Positions 8,209-16,174 of a DNA stretch of 27,379 bases are shown here, one piece after another. The position numbers were made by a program, and so were the translations under genes. The notes below the pieces were generated by a model. It was not told the origin of the DNA. It was given only the letters and a program-made list of their open reading frames with translations, and searched no databases. Source of the DNA: an uncultured Chryseobacterium sp. (lineage in GTDB: Bacteria > Bacteroidota > Bacteroidia > Flavobacteriales > Weeksellaceae); contig NZ_CAKZIK010000012.1 of NCBI RefSeq assembly GCF_936933875.1, positions 1 through 27,379 of the forward strand. Reading direction: 5' to 3'. Positions within the stretch are counted from its first letter, which is position 1; every line of letters begins with the position of its first letter.

Positions 8209-9570
8209 ATGCAAAGACTTCGATATTCTCGTTATTTTAAAGCGGTCATCATTGTACTGGACATTCTTATTGTCGCAGCAGTATTTCTGTTTTTAAATTT
8301 CGGAAGAAATGTTCTGCAAAGGGATAATATCGATCAGCATGTTTTTATCGTAATACTCCTTTCGTTGTTTTGGATGCTGCTTAGTTCCAGAACAAAACTC
8401 TATAACGTTGAAAGAAGTTTAACTTACACTAATTACCTGGAACGGCTTTTTACCCATATCGTTGTTTTTATTCTGGGTATCATTTTACTTTCAAAAGTTA
8501 CCAATAACGAACTTTTGGAAAAGGACAAGTTTACTTTTGCAGTTGTTCTGTTTTTTATATTATTTTTCATAAAATCCTTAATTTTCTTTGCCTTAAAGTA
8601 CATCCGTTCTCAAGGAAAAAACCATAGAAACATTATGTTTCTGGCGGAAAATTCATCATCAGCAATTCTGAAATCTATTATTGAAGAAAGAAAAGATTAT
8701 GGATATAAAATATTTGATTATCCCGAACAAAACATCGACATTCAAAATCTAAAAAAATTCTGGAAAAAGAACGGAATACATACTCTATATCTTCCATCTG
8801 AAAACAGTATCGATAAAAATCTTGAAGACAAAATTTTTAACGAAGCTGAACTCTGCAAAGTTCGAATCTCATTAATTCCCAATATCATACAAAACGAATT
8901 CTTCTCTTACGAATTAGGATATATTGAATCTCAACCCATACTTTCTCCCATAAAATTTCCTCTTGAATTTTTAGGCAACCATTTAATTAAAAGAGTTTTT
9001 GATATTTTATTTTCAGCATTTATTTTGTTAACCATTGGAATATGGTTAATACCGCTCGTTTCAATCTTAATTGTTCTAAACAGTAAAGGTCCAGTATTTT
9101 TTAGGCAAAAAAGATATGGTTTTCATGACGAAGTTTTCACTTGTTGGAAATTCAGAACAATGTATTTCGAACCTTATCCTTCAACGAAAACTACTGAAAT
9201 TAATGATCAACGAATTACTTCAGTAGGTAAATTTCTTAGGAAAACCAGTATTGATGAATTTCCACAGTTTTTTAATGTTCTTTTAGGTGACATGTCTGTT
9301 GTGGGACCTAGACCACACATGCTTTTGGTTGATGAATTTTATAAACCAAAAATAGGCAGATATTCTGTTAGAAGCCTTGTAAAACCGGGTATTACCGGAC
9401 TAGCTCAAGTCAATGGTTTACGCGGTGATCATGGTGACATGGGCATTGAAATGAAAAAAAGAGTTCTAGCAGATTCATTCTACGTAAAAAACTGGAGTTT
9501 CAGCCTTGATATCATTATTATTTTAAAGACTGTTCTTTTGGTTCTTGCAGGCGATAAAAACGCAAGATAA
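8209..9570 (+). CDS. Polyprenyl-phosphate sugar-1-phosphate transferase (WbaP/WcaJ/CpsE type)
   Basis: It is expected to transfer a sugar 1-phosphate from a nucleotide sugar to undecaprenyl phosphate, starting capsule, exopolysaccharide or O-antigen repeat synthesis at the cytoplasmic membrane. The 453-residue protein has four N-terminal membrane helices (within about residues 10-135), a Rossmann-like soluble middle (about 140-240), then the bacterial sugar transferase domain from about 262: LIKRVFDILFSAF with a membrane helix, GPVFFRQKRYG, FTCWKFRTM, LRKTSIDEFPQFFNVLLGDM, SVVGPRP and KPGITGLAQVNG. These are the hallmark motifs of the family. The sugar cannot be predicted. No glycosyltransferase cluster is adjacent, which is unusual for the priming enzyme; mlaE follows 37 bp later. 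Confidence 0.92.
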   Translation: MQRLRYSRYFKAVIIVLDILIVAAVFLFLNFGRNVLQRDNIDQHVFIVILLSLFWMLLSSRTKLYNVERSLTYTNYLERLFTHIVVFILGIILLSKVTNNELLEKDKFTFAVVLFFILFFIKSLIFFALKYIRSQGKNHRNIMFLAENSSSAILKSIIEERKDYGYKIFDYPEQNIDIQNLKKFWKKNGIHTLYLPSENSIDKNLEDKIFNEAELCKVRISLIPNIIQNEFFSYELGYIESQPILSPIKFPLEFLGNHLIKRVFDILFSAFILLTIGIWLIPLVSILIVLNSKGPVFFRQKRYGFHDEVFTCWKFRTMYFEPYPSTKTTEINDQRITSVGKFLRKTSIDEFPQFFNVLLGDMSVVGPRPHMLLVDEFYKPKIGRYSVRSLVKPGITGLAQVNGLRGDHGDMGIEMKKRVLADSFYVKNWSFSLDIIIILKTVLLVLAGDKNAR

Positions 9571-9607
9571 AGAGACTGTTAAATTTAAAAATGCGTATTT
9601 TCGTAGC

Positions 9608-10360
9608 ATGATTAAGAAATTTCTAACCGCAATGGGCGAATATTTCCTGCTAATAGGAAAAGCCATGCAAAGACCTCAGAAAAGAAGCGTTTTCTGGAAG
9701 CTTTTTATGCGGGAAATAAACGATTTAGGTATTAATTCTTTTGGATTGGTGGTTTTCACATCCATTTTTGTGGGTGCGGTTGTTGCCATCCAGATGTATA
9801 ATAACTTTAGTGCTTCATCCTTCCCTATTCCTACTTCTTTTGTAGGATATGCTACCAAAGCAGTTTTGGTTCTGGAATTTTCTCCAACAATTATCAGTTT
9901 GATTTTGGCCGGAAAAGTTGGCTCATACATTGCATCCAGTATTGGAACAATGAGGGTTTCTGAACAAATTGACGCGCTTGATATTATGGGAGTAAACTCA
10001 GCAAATTTTTTAATTCTGCCGAAAATTTTTGCCTGTGTGATTTTTAATCCACTTCTTATTGCAATAAGTATTGTAGTAGGAATTGGAGGTGGTTTTGTTG
10101 CAGGCGAACTTACCGGAAACTGGACTACAGCAGAATTTACGACAGGGGTACAAATGTATATGCCCAATCTTTTTATTTACTATGCTTTTGCTAAAACAAT
10201 TGTTTTTGCGTTTATTATAGCCACTGTTCCGGCATATTTTGGTTATAATGTAAATGGAGGTTCACTTGAAGTGGGACGGGCAAGTACACAAGCTGTAGTT
10301 TGGACAATGGTGTTTATTATTTTGTCCGAATTAATTTTAACACAAATGATTTTGAGCTAA
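9608..10360 (+). CDS. mlaE: MlaE-type lipid ABC transporter permease
   Basis: This is the integral membrane subunit of an Mla/MCE lipid transporter that moves phospholipids between the inner membrane and outer envelope. The 250-residue protein has an amphipathic N-terminal helix, then about five membrane segments, with family signatures FTSIFVGAVVAIQMY, ATKAVLVLEFSPTIISLILAGKVGS and EQIDALDIMGVN. ATG 9608 is preferred to the TTG at 9545, because the extra residues come from within the preceding sugar transferase gene and are not membrane-like. Its stop overlaps the mlaF start by one base (TAATG), so permease and ATPase are translationally coupled. Confidence 0.92.
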   Translation: MIKKFLTAMGEYFLLIGKAMQRPQKRSVFWKLFMREINDLGINSFGLVVFTSIFVGAVVAIQMYNNFSASSFPIPTSFVGYATKAVLVLEFSPTIISLILAGKVGSYIASSIGTMRVSEQIDALDIMGVNSANFLILPKIFACVIFNPLLIAISIVVGIGGGFVAGELTGNWTTAEFTTGVQMYMPNLFIYYAFAKTIVFAFIIATVPAYFGYNVNGGSLEVGRASTQAVVWTMVFIILSELILTQMILS

Positions 10361-11178
10361 TGATTGAGGTAAAAGATTTAAAAAAAGAATTTGCCGGCAA
10401 CGAAGTACTTAAAGGCATTACAACAACTTTCGATACGGGAAAAGTAAATCTGATTATAGGCCAGAGTGGTTCCGGTAAAACAGTTTTCCTGAAATCACTT
10501 CTAAATGTTCATGAACCATCCAGTGGTACAATTCTTTTCGATGGAAGAGATGTTATGAAGATGAGCAGGGATGAAAAGCAAAGTTTGCGGGCAGAAATAG
10601 GAACTGTATTTCAGGGAAGTGCACTGTTTGATTCACTTACCGTTGAAGAAAATATATCTTTTCCTTTGGATATGTTTACCAATCTTTCTTTTCGTGAGAA
10701 AAAAAGAAGAGCTTTTGAAGTAATGGGACGAGTTCATCTGGATAAAGCAGGTAAAAAGTTTCCATCCGAAATTTCCGGCGGGATGCAAAAAAGGGTTGCC
10801 ATTGCCAGAGCCATTGTAAATAATCCGAAATATTTGTTCTGTGATGAACCCAATTCGGGATTAGATCCATATACCTCCAATGTAATCGATGATCTTTTAC
10901 TCGAAATTACCAAAGAATATAACACAACCACTATTATTAATACCCACGATATGAATTCTGTAATGACGATTGGGGAAAAAATCGTTTACCTAAGAAACGG
11001 ATTGAAAGAATGGGAAGGAAATAAAGACATTTTAATTACAGCAGACAATAAAAACCTTATTGATTTCGTTTATTCATCAGAGTTGTTCAAGGAACTGAGA
11101 GAATATTTCCTCAGTACAAACAAGACATCAATAGAGAATATTATAACAAAGCCTGAAAATAATGACAAAGATTCTTAG
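10360..11178 (+). CDS. mlaF: MlaF-type ABC transporter ATP-binding protein
   Basis: This ATPase powers the MlaE permease. The 272-residue protein has Walker A GQSGSGKT (34-41), a Q-loop in TVFQGSALFDSLTVEEN, the ABC signature SGGMQKRVAIARAI, Walker B LFCDEPNSGLDP and the switch His in NTHDMNSV. The GMQKR form of the signature and the SALFDS segment after the Q-loop are typical of the MlaF/Ttg2A branch. The start ATG at 10360 overlaps the permease stop. The gene overlaps the following beta-barrel gene by 17 bp. No MCE-domain (MlaD) gene is next to it in this window. Confidence 0.93.
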   Translation: MIEVKDLKKEFAGNEVLKGITTTFDTGKVNLIIGQSGSGKTVFLKSLLNVHEPSSGTILFDGRDVMKMSRDEKQSLRAEIGTVFQGSALFDSLTVEENISFPLDMFTNLSFREKKRRAFEVMGRVHLDKAGKKFPSEISGGMQKRVAIARAIVNNPKYLFCDEPNSGLDPYTSNVIDDLLLEITKEYNTTTIINTHDMNSVMTIGEKIVYLRNGLKEWEGNKDILITADNKNLIDFVYSSELFKELREYFLSTNKTSIENIITKPENNDKDS

Positions 11179-11800
11179 CACAGCACTTTTAGGATTATCA
11201 ATTTTTGCATCAGCGCAAGTATCGGTATCGGGAAAAGCCAATTTGCTGTTTCCAACAAGTTCTTCAAAATGGAAGGACATATCTTCATCTGCCACAAATG
11301 CATACGAAAACGTAGGTAAAAATAATGTAGGTTTCAACTTCGGACTTTCTGCCAAGGTAAGTTTACCCGGTTCATTTTTCATTATGCCGGAAGCGTATTA
11401 CACTACCTTTAAAAACGAATATACCGACCCAAATACCAATACAACACTAGAAGCAAAAAGCAACCGCGTTGACGTTCCTGTTCTTTTGGGATATAATCTT
11501 TTGGGAGAAAGTTTGGGAGCGTTTATTGGACCTGTAGCAAGTTATAATTTTGCCGCAAAGAACGAAGAATATCTTACATCTCCAGGCAGGTTTGCCGAAA
11601 AAGCTAAAAATGAATTTACCATAGGGTATCAATTTGGGGTTCAAGCAAAAGTTAGGAAGCTTCTTGTAAACGCTAGATATGAAGGCGCCTTTACTAAGGA
11701 CCAGAGAGATTTTATTGAAAATGTAGCCGACAGTTATTCAACTATTAGGTACGATAACCGCCAGAGCCTTTTAATACTGGGGCTGGGTTATGAGTTCTAA
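11162..11800 (+). CDS. Outer-membrane beta-barrel protein (porin-like)
   Basis: The 212-residue protein has a signal peptide (MTKILSTALLGLSIFASAQ, cleavage after SAQ likely) and then alternating strands with Gly and aromatic residues, ending in the outer-membrane C-terminal aromatic pattern ILGLGYEF. This matches the small OmpA-like/PorT-type beta-barrels (OMP_b-brl families) of Bacteroidota. It starts inside the end of mlaF, so it is probably co-transcribed with mlaEF; a role in the same envelope lipid pathway is inferred from position only. No substrate or ligand motif is visible. Confidence 0.8.
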   Translation: MTKILSTALLGLSIFASAQVSVSGKANLLFPTSSSKWKDISSSATNAYENVGKNNVGFNFGLSAKVSLPGSFFIMPEAYYTTFKNEYTDPNTNTTLEAKSNRVDVPVLLGYNLLGESLGAFIGPVASYNFAAKNEEYLTSPGRFAEKAKNEFTIGYQFGVQAKVRKLLVNARYEGAFTKDQRDFIENVADSYSTIRYDNRQSLLILGLGYEF

Positions 11801-11830
11801 GTAAAAAATTATCGAAGTAAAGTCCACAGA

Positions 11831-12157
11831 TTAATAAAAATCTTGCGGATTTTTATTTTCAACAGCTTGGCTATTCTGCATTTGCTGTTGCTTTACAAGC
11901 TCGGCCGCCTGTTTTTCAAGGGCTTCTTTATCTTTCTGAAGCTGTTTGTATTCTGCTTTTTTCTGTGCTTCTTTTATTGCAGAACCCTTGCTTACATAAC
12001 CCACCATTCCGCCAAGAATTAATCCTATACCAATTCCGGCCATCATTCCCATAATATGCGAAAGTTTAATTTGTTCTACTGCAAAATCTGTAGTAAGGTA
12101 AAAAAGAACCCCTGAAATAATCAGCAATACAATCCCTATAAAACTTATACTTTTCAT
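11831..12157 (-). CDS. Small membrane protein with charged C-terminal coiled coil
   Basis: This is a 108-residue protein I do not recognise. It has two membrane helices (about residues 5-22 and 33-55, the second Gly-rich: IGIGLILGGMVGYV), then a Lys/Glu/Gln-rich helix (about 58-95) and a polar tail. The N-terminal MKSISF segment is more likely a membrane anchor than a cleaved signal. It faces the beta-barrel gene with 30 bp between the stops; a weak AT-rich hairpin (AAAAATC 11836-11842 / GATTTTT 11848-11854) inside its 3' end could be a terminator. It follows the M48 gene on the same strand, but a strong terminator separates them. Confidence 0.7.
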   Translation of the reverse strand: MKSISFIGIVLLIISGVLFYLTTDFAVEQIKLSHIMGMMAGIGIGLILGGMVGYVSKGSAIKEAQKKAEYKQLQKDKEALEKQAAELVKQQQMQNSQAVENKNPQDFY

Positions 12158-12175
12158 CGTTTATTCGTTTAATTT

Positions 12176-12216
12176 AAAAAAAATACCTTCCCAAATTTAA
12201 TAAATTTTCGGGAAGG
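12176..12216 (-). terminator. Intrinsic terminator after the M48 protease gene
   Basis: CCTTCCC (12186-12192) pairs with GGGAAGG (12210-12216), with an extra AAATTT/AAATTT inner stem. Read on the - strand it is followed by TATTTTTTTT. It lies 27 bp after the M48 stop. Confidence 0.88.
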
Positions 12217-12242
12217 TTATGTATAATTTTTAAGATGAAGAA

Positions 12243-13052
12243 CTAAATCTTCCCTCCTGAAGCTTTATAATACTCTAAAGCTTTTGCCATGTGTTTTTCC
12301 AAATCTGCTCTACGGTTTTCCGGACTCGGGTGAGTGGAAAGGAATTCCGGTGGTCTGCTTGTACTCGTTGACATAGATTCCATTCTGTGCCAGAAAGGTT
12401 GAGATTCTCTAGGATCGTATCCTGCCATACCCATTAGGTAAAGTCCCATTTCATCAGCTTCTAACTCCTGATTTCTTCCGTATTTCAACAAGGCAACTTG
12501 CGCTCCAACCGGGTAAACCTGAGAGAAGATATTGGCCCATTGTGCACTGGAAATTGTGCTTCCTAAAATTGCACCACCATATTGGGCGACCATCGCCTGA
12601 GAAATTCTTTCGTTACCATGTCCTGCTAAAGCGTGTGAAACTTCGTGACCTAAAACCACTGCCAAACCTTTATCCGTCTGAGAAACTGGCAAAAGCCCTG
12701 TATAAACAGCTACTTTTCCACCAGGCATACACCAAGCGTTAACGGATTTATCTTCAAGAAGATTAAATTCCCAGTTATAATTTGCCAATGCATCTGCCTG
12801 ACCTATACTACTATAATAATTTTGAGCAGCATTTGCTATTCTTCTACCTACGTTCTGTACCTGTTTTGCTGCAGTAGTTCCGCTAATTACTTTACTTTGA
12901 GAAAGTGTTTCTTTATACTGTTGTAAAGCCATCGCTTCAATCTGTTGATTGTTTGCCAATTGAAGGGATTTTCTTCCGGTAATTGGATTTGTTGTACACG
13001 CTGCCAATGATAACGACACCGCGCCAATCGCTAAAATCTTATTAATTTTCAT
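12243..13052 (-). CDS. M48-family metalloprotease lipoprotein (LoiP/YcaL-like)
   Basis: It is a periplasmic or outer-membrane-attached zinc protease of the type that handles misfolded envelope proteins. The 269 residues begin with a lipoprotein signal peptide and lipobox SLAAC (Cys19). The zinc site is complete: H136-E-V-S-H140 in LGHEVSHALAGHG, and the downstream EADEMG Glu (residue 198). The C-terminal THPSPENRRADLEKHM segment is typical of the soluble M48 lipoproteins and supplies the conserved His-Pro. It is transcribed alone: a promoter-like element lies 46 bases upstream and a strong terminator follows. Confidence 0.93.
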   Translation of the reverse strand: MKINKILAIGAVSLSLAACTTNPITGRKSLQLANNQQIEAMALQQYKETLSQSKVISGTTAAKQVQNVGRRIANAAQNYYSSIGQADALANYNWEFNLLEDKSVNAWCMPGGKVAVYTGLLPVSQTDKGLAVVLGHEVSHALAGHGNERISQAMVAQYGGAILGSTISSAQWANIFSQVYPVGAQVALLKYGRNQELEADEMGLYLMGMAGYDPRESQPFWHRMESMSTSTSRPPEFLSTHPSPENRRADLEKHMAKALEYYKASGGKI

Positions 13053-13097
13053 AGTATGAATATTTGAATATTTGCTTAACTTTTACAATTATTATTC

Positions 13098-13105
13098 CAA
13101 ATATA
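13098..13105 (-). promoter_or_regulatory. -7 element of the M48 gene
   Basis: On the - strand TATATTTG matches TAnnTTTG exactly, 46 bases before the ATG. The divergent DUF4251 promoter is 32 bp away. No -33 TTG is clear. Confidence 0.4.
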
Positions 13106-13136
13106 AAATTACTGTTTCTAAATTGCTTTTTAGCAT

Positions 13137-13144
13137 TAATTTTG
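13137..13144 (+). promoter_or_regulatory. -7 element of the DUF4251 gene
   Basis: TAATTTTG matches TAnnTTTG exactly and ends 23 bases before the ATG at 13168. The -33 element is weak (GTTT near 13114). Confidence 0.45.
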
Positions 13145-13167
13145 TATATAATTTTAAAAATTATACA

Positions 13168-13695
13168 ATGAAGAATTTTTTAACTCTTATAATATCAGGA
13201 CTTTTACTATTGATAGTTTCCTGTGCGAGTAAAGCTTATGTGCAGCCAGCAGAACTTACCAATCTTCTGAAAAACGAAGAATTTACGTTTATGGCGGAAA
13301 GAGCGAACCCTACAAATTACGATGTGATAAACGTGATGAATTCATTTCCTAATTCTACTTCAACAAGAATGCTTAATTTAGATTATGGATATGCAATTGT
13401 TGTAAAAAAGGAGAAACTTGAAGTTACTTTGCCTTATTTTGGAAGACTTTACACTCCAAGTATGGATAATGATAAAAACAGCTACCGTTTTAGCTCAAAA
13501 GATTACAGCATATCCAAATCAGAAGGCAAAAAGGGATCAACTATCGTAACAATTGCACCAAATGACGTGACGAATGTCAGAAGAATTATTATGGAAGTTT
13601 ATAAAAGCGGAAAAGCTTATGTATCTATTGATTCCAACGACAGACAGCCAATTTCTTATGATGGATATATTATGAAAAATCAGGTGGTTAAGTAA
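13168..13695 (+). CDS. DUF4251 domain lipoprotein
   Basis: The 175-residue protein starts at ATG 13168, giving a lipoprotein signal peptide with Cys after LLLIVS; the longer frame from 13072 runs through the promoter. The body matches DUF4251: an 'FTFMAERANP' opening, a Tyr-Ala-Ile-Val central strand and the hallmark LPYFGRLYTPSM, then a run of beta strands ending in SIDSNDRQPISYDGYI. The family is common in Bacteroidota and has no proven function; a periplasmic or surface beta-sandwich is likely. Its 3' end overlaps the convergent meaB gene by 8 bp. Confidence 0.85.
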   Translation: MKNFLTLIISGLLLLIVSCASKAYVQPAELTNLLKNEEFTFMAERANPTNYDVINVMNSFPNSTSTRMLNLDYGYAIVVKKEKLEVTLPYFGRLYTPSMDNDKNSYRFSSKDYSISKSEGKKGSTIVTIAPNDVTNVRRIIMEVYKSGKAYVSIDSNDRQPISYDGYIMKNQVVK

Positions 13696-14674
13696 TACCT
13701 TTCAAAAATTTCTCAACAAAAATTTTTGCTTCCGAACTTGGATTGGATTTCAGTTCGGAAGCATTTTTTTTATGCATTTCAAAATCGGTTTCTGCTTCGG
13801 AATTATTTTGAGTCCTTTGGAGTATATAATTTTGAACCCAATATTCGAAGCGTTTTTCGGCTTGCAATTTTCTTACTTCATCAAATCTTCCCGAAGTTTT
13901 CTTCAAACCGATAAAGTCATTAATTTTATCGAAAACCTCCTTCAAACCTATATTATTTAATGCTGAACCGAGTAAAACCGGAACTTTCCAGTCTTTTTCT
14001 TTTTCGGGCATAAAATGCAGCGCTCTTAACAATTCCTGCTTGGTACTTTTGGCTTTCTGAAGGTTGTCATCATCTACTTTATTAATGAAAACGACATCCA
14101 CCATTTCCATAATTCCGCGCTTAATTCCTTGAAGCTCGTCTCCTCCGCCAATAATTTTCAGAAAAAGAAAAACATCAGAAATATCATTGACTAAAACTTC
14201 GCTTTGTCCAACACCAACGGTTTCAATTAAAATAAAATCATAACCTGCCGCTTCACAAATCAACATCGTTTCGAAAGTTGTATTGGCAATTCCTCCCAAA
14301 AACCCGGAACTTGGGGAAGGGCGAATAAATGCATTTTCCTCTTTAGCCAGTTCTTCCATCCTTGTTTTATCGCCCAAAATAGAGCCTTTATTCAACGCAG
14401 AACTTGGGTCGATAGCTAAGACGGCTACTTTTTTTTTATTTTGTATAGCAAGTCTTCCAAAATTTTCAATAAAAGTAGATTTTCCGGCTCCCGGAACTCC
14501 GGTAATTCCTACGCGAACAGAATTTCCGGTAAAAGGCATTAATTCTTTGAGTAAATTTTCTGCAATTACACGATGTTCGGGCTTCTTACTTTCCACCAAA
14601 GTAATCGCTTTACCGAGTAATCTTTTATCACCCGACTTCACACCGCTAATTAATTCCTGAACTGAAAATTTCAT
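13688..14674 (-). CDS. meaB: Methylmalonyl-CoA mutase-associated GTPase MeaB
   Basis: MeaB is a G3E-type P-loop GTPase that gates cofactor loading and protects adenosylcobalamin-dependent methylmalonyl-CoA mutase from inactivation. The 328-residue protein has Walker A GVPGAGKST (59-67), AIDPSSALNKGSILGDKTRM, the IETVGVGQSE switch region and the NKVD guanine-specificity motif, all family hallmarks. The client mutase gene lies about 1.5 kb away on the same strand (16175-18292), with the epimerase and a cytochrome gene between them. An exact -7 element lies only 5 bases before the ATG, which could give a leaderless mRNA. The gene overlaps the DUF4251 gene tail to tail by 8 bp. Confidence 0.96.
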   Translation of the reverse strand: MKFSVQELISGVKSGDKRLLGKAITLVESKKPEHRVIAENLLKELMPFTGNSVRVGITGVPGAGKSTFIENFGRLAIQNKKKVAVLAIDPSSALNKGSILGDKTRMEELAKEENAFIRPSPSSGFLGGIANTTFETMLICEAAGYDFILIETVGVGQSEVLVNDISDVFLFLKIIGGGDELQGIKRGIMEMVDVVFINKVDDDNLQKAKSTKQELLRALHFMPEKEKDWKVPVLLGSALNNIGLKEVFDKINDFIGLKKTSGRFDEVRKLQAEKRFEYWVQNYILQRTQNNSEAETDFEMHKKNASELKSNPSSEAKIFVEKFLKGIT

Positions 14675-14679
14675 CTTAA

Positions 14680-14687
14680 CAAAAATA
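14680..14687 (-). promoter_or_regulatory. -7 element of meaB, very close to the start codon
   Basis: On the - strand TATTTTTG matches TAnnTTTG, with only 5 bases between it and the ATG (14674). Transcription would begin at or next to the start codon, or this is a chance match in AT-rich DNA. Confidence 0.3.
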
Positions 14688-14713
14688 GGTATAAAAATTA
14701 TTGAAAAAAATAC

Positions 14714-14721
14714 TAAATTTG
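14714..14721 (+). promoter_or_regulatory. -7 element of the cytochrome c gene
   Basis: TAAATTTG matches TAnnTTTG exactly and ends 21 bases before the ATG at 14743. No clear -33 TTG. Confidence 0.45.
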
Positions 14722-14742
14722 GTAGAACTTAAATAGAAAACT

Positions 14743-15069
14743 ATGAAAAAACTGATTCTTTTACCAATTGTAGCTGTTGCTTTTTTGGTTTCATGTAAAT
14801 CAAAAACTACAACTTCCACGACAACAGACGCAAGTACAGTTGTTGGAACTTCTCCAGAATTCACAGGTAAAACAAAACTGACTGCAGGAATGATTGCCGA
14901 AGGAAAAACAACTTTCGAAACTTCTTGTGCAAAATGTCATGATTTGCCTGTTCCAGCAAAATATTCAGACGAAAAATGGATTGGAATTATGAACGCCATG
15001 GCTCCGAAAGCAAAACTTTCTAAAGCGCAGAGCGAAAGTGTTTACAACTACGTTACTTTCAAAAATTAA
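14743..15069 (+). CDS. Monohaem cytochrome c-like lipoprotein
   Basis: The 108-residue protein has a lipoprotein signal peptide ending in FLVSC (Cys18), a Thr/Ser-rich linker (19-40), and a short class I cytochrome c domain with haem-binding CAKCH at 62-66. Met83 or Met86 in IMNAMAP is the likely sixth haem ligand. It is therefore expected to be an electron carrier tethered to the membrane on the periplasmic side. Its partners are not visible. It is transcribed alone, divergent from meaB, and ends at a strong bidirectional terminator. Confidence 0.88.
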   Translation: MKKLILLPIVAVAFLVSCKSKTTTSTTTDASTVVGTSPEFTGKTKLTAGMIAEGKTTFETSCAKCHDLPVPAKYSDEKWIGIMNAMAPKAKLSKAQSESVYNYVTFKN

Positions 15070-15087
15070 TTTTTTTTGAATAAAAAT

Positions 15088-15120
15088 AAAGCGGACTCAA
15101 TAATAAGTCCGCTTTTTTTA
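15088..15120. terminator. Bidirectional terminator between the cytochrome c and epimerase genes
   Basis: GCGGACT (15091-15097) pairs with AGTCCGC (15106-15112), extended by AAA/TTT. It runs into TTTTTTTATTTT on the + strand and TTTATTTTTATTC on the - strand, so it can serve both convergent genes. Confidence 0.9.
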
Positions 15121-16110
15121 TTTTAAAGAAATTCCCAGTCCTGGTTTTTCGGAAAGTTTAATTTTTCCATTTTCAATGAAACTTCCGGTTGCAAAATCGT
15201 TGGAAATTAAATTCGCGCCGTCCAAATCAGCAAAATCACACAATGGGGCAATCGCACAACCTGCAGAAATTCCAACAGAGGATTCCGTCATACATCCAAT
15301 CATAATTTTGTAGCCAAGACTTTTCGCTTTCTCAATAAATTCCAAGGCCGGAGTTAAACCACCACATTTCATGAGTTTAATATTAACCGTACTATAATGT
15401 GGGAGCAAGTCGTTAAGAATTTCTATATTTTGCGCGTCTTCATCAGCCATCCAATTCGCAAAACCATCTTTTCTTAAACTTTGAAAATGGCCAATTTCCA
15501 TTGGCTGTTCGATGTACATGAAATTTTTCACAATTTCTTGTTCCTGAAGCCATTTACAATCTTCCGAACTAAAACTTGCGTTGCAATCAAGTGCGATGTT
15601 TCGGTTAAGTCCTGCTAATTTTTCTACTGATTCTTTATCCAAGCCTTTACATTTCACTTTGAATTTATTCCACGAACTTTTTTCAATTTTATTAATCTGT
15701 TCCTCAACATCAGCAATTGAAATCGTAATCGAACTTTCAACTAAATTTTTAGTTTCAATGGCATTAAGTTCTGCAAAAGATTTATTTTCCAGCTTTCCAT
15801 ATAAGTCCCAATAAGCACAATCCAAAGCAGAAAGTAGAAACGGATGAATTTCTAACCCTGATAAAAACTTGAAAAACTCTTTAGGATGAACAATTTTGTG
15901 ATTTTCAATTTTACCTTGAATTTCACTCAGTTTTAAAATAAATTCTTCGAGATTAATATTGTAATAATTGATGGCGACACATTCTCCGTAACCTTCGTTT
16001 CCATTATGGGAAAGTTTTACGAGCAGGGCATCACGCTTGTCGTAGTTGCCGTAGGCGATTGAAAAGGTTTCTTTGAGCAGAAGTTCGGTATTGTAGAATT
16101 CGAGTTTCAT
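15118..16110 (-). CDS. Dipeptide epimerase (enolase superfamily, L-Ala-D/L-Glu epimerase-like)
   Basis: It probably epimerises cell-wall dipeptides such as L-Ala-D-Glu to L-Ala-L-Glu so that murein peptides can be recycled. The 330-residue protein has the muconate-lactonising subgroup architecture: N-terminal capping domain (1-120), then a barrel with K151-V-K153 (KxK), metal ligands Asp175, Glu201 and Asp223, and the second acid/base Lys245 in NIKLMKCGG. The downstream DLDGA motif (about 295-299) is the substrate-binding DxD seen in dipeptide epimerases. The exact dipeptide cannot be read from sequence. It follows the mutase gene after 64 bp that contain an inverted repeat, so co-transcription is possible but functionally unexplained. 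Confidence 0.88.
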   Translation of the reverse strand: MKLEFYNTELLLKETFSIAYGNYDKRDALLVKLSHNGNEGYGECVAINYYNINLEEFILKLSEIQGKIENHKIVHPKEFFKFLSGLEIHPFLLSALDCAYWDLYGKLENKSFAELNAIETKNLVESSITISIADVEEQINKIEKSSWNKFKVKCKGLDKESVEKLAGLNRNIALDCNASFSSEDCKWLQEQEIVKNFMYIEQPMEIGHFQSLRKDGFANWMADEDAQNIEILNDLLPHYSTVNIKLMKCGGLTPALEFIEKAKSLGYKIMIGCMTESSVGISAGCAIAPLCDFADLDGANLISNDFATGSFIENGKIKLSEKPGLGISLK

Positions 16111-16125
16111 GTGGCTTACATTAAA

Positions 16126-16157
16126 TTGCCACTAATGCACTAATAAATTCGTGGCAA
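16126..16157. repeat. GCCAC/GTGGC inverted repeat, copy 2 (degenerate)
   Basis: TTGCCAC (16126-16132) and GTGGCAA (16151-16157) form a 7-bp stem around an 18-base AT-rich loop containing CACTAATAAATTC. End sequences and loop composition resemble the longer element at 3266-3320. It fills the gap between the mutase stop and the epimerase start. Confidence 0.55.
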
Positions 16158-16174
16158 AAATTATAATAGATGGG

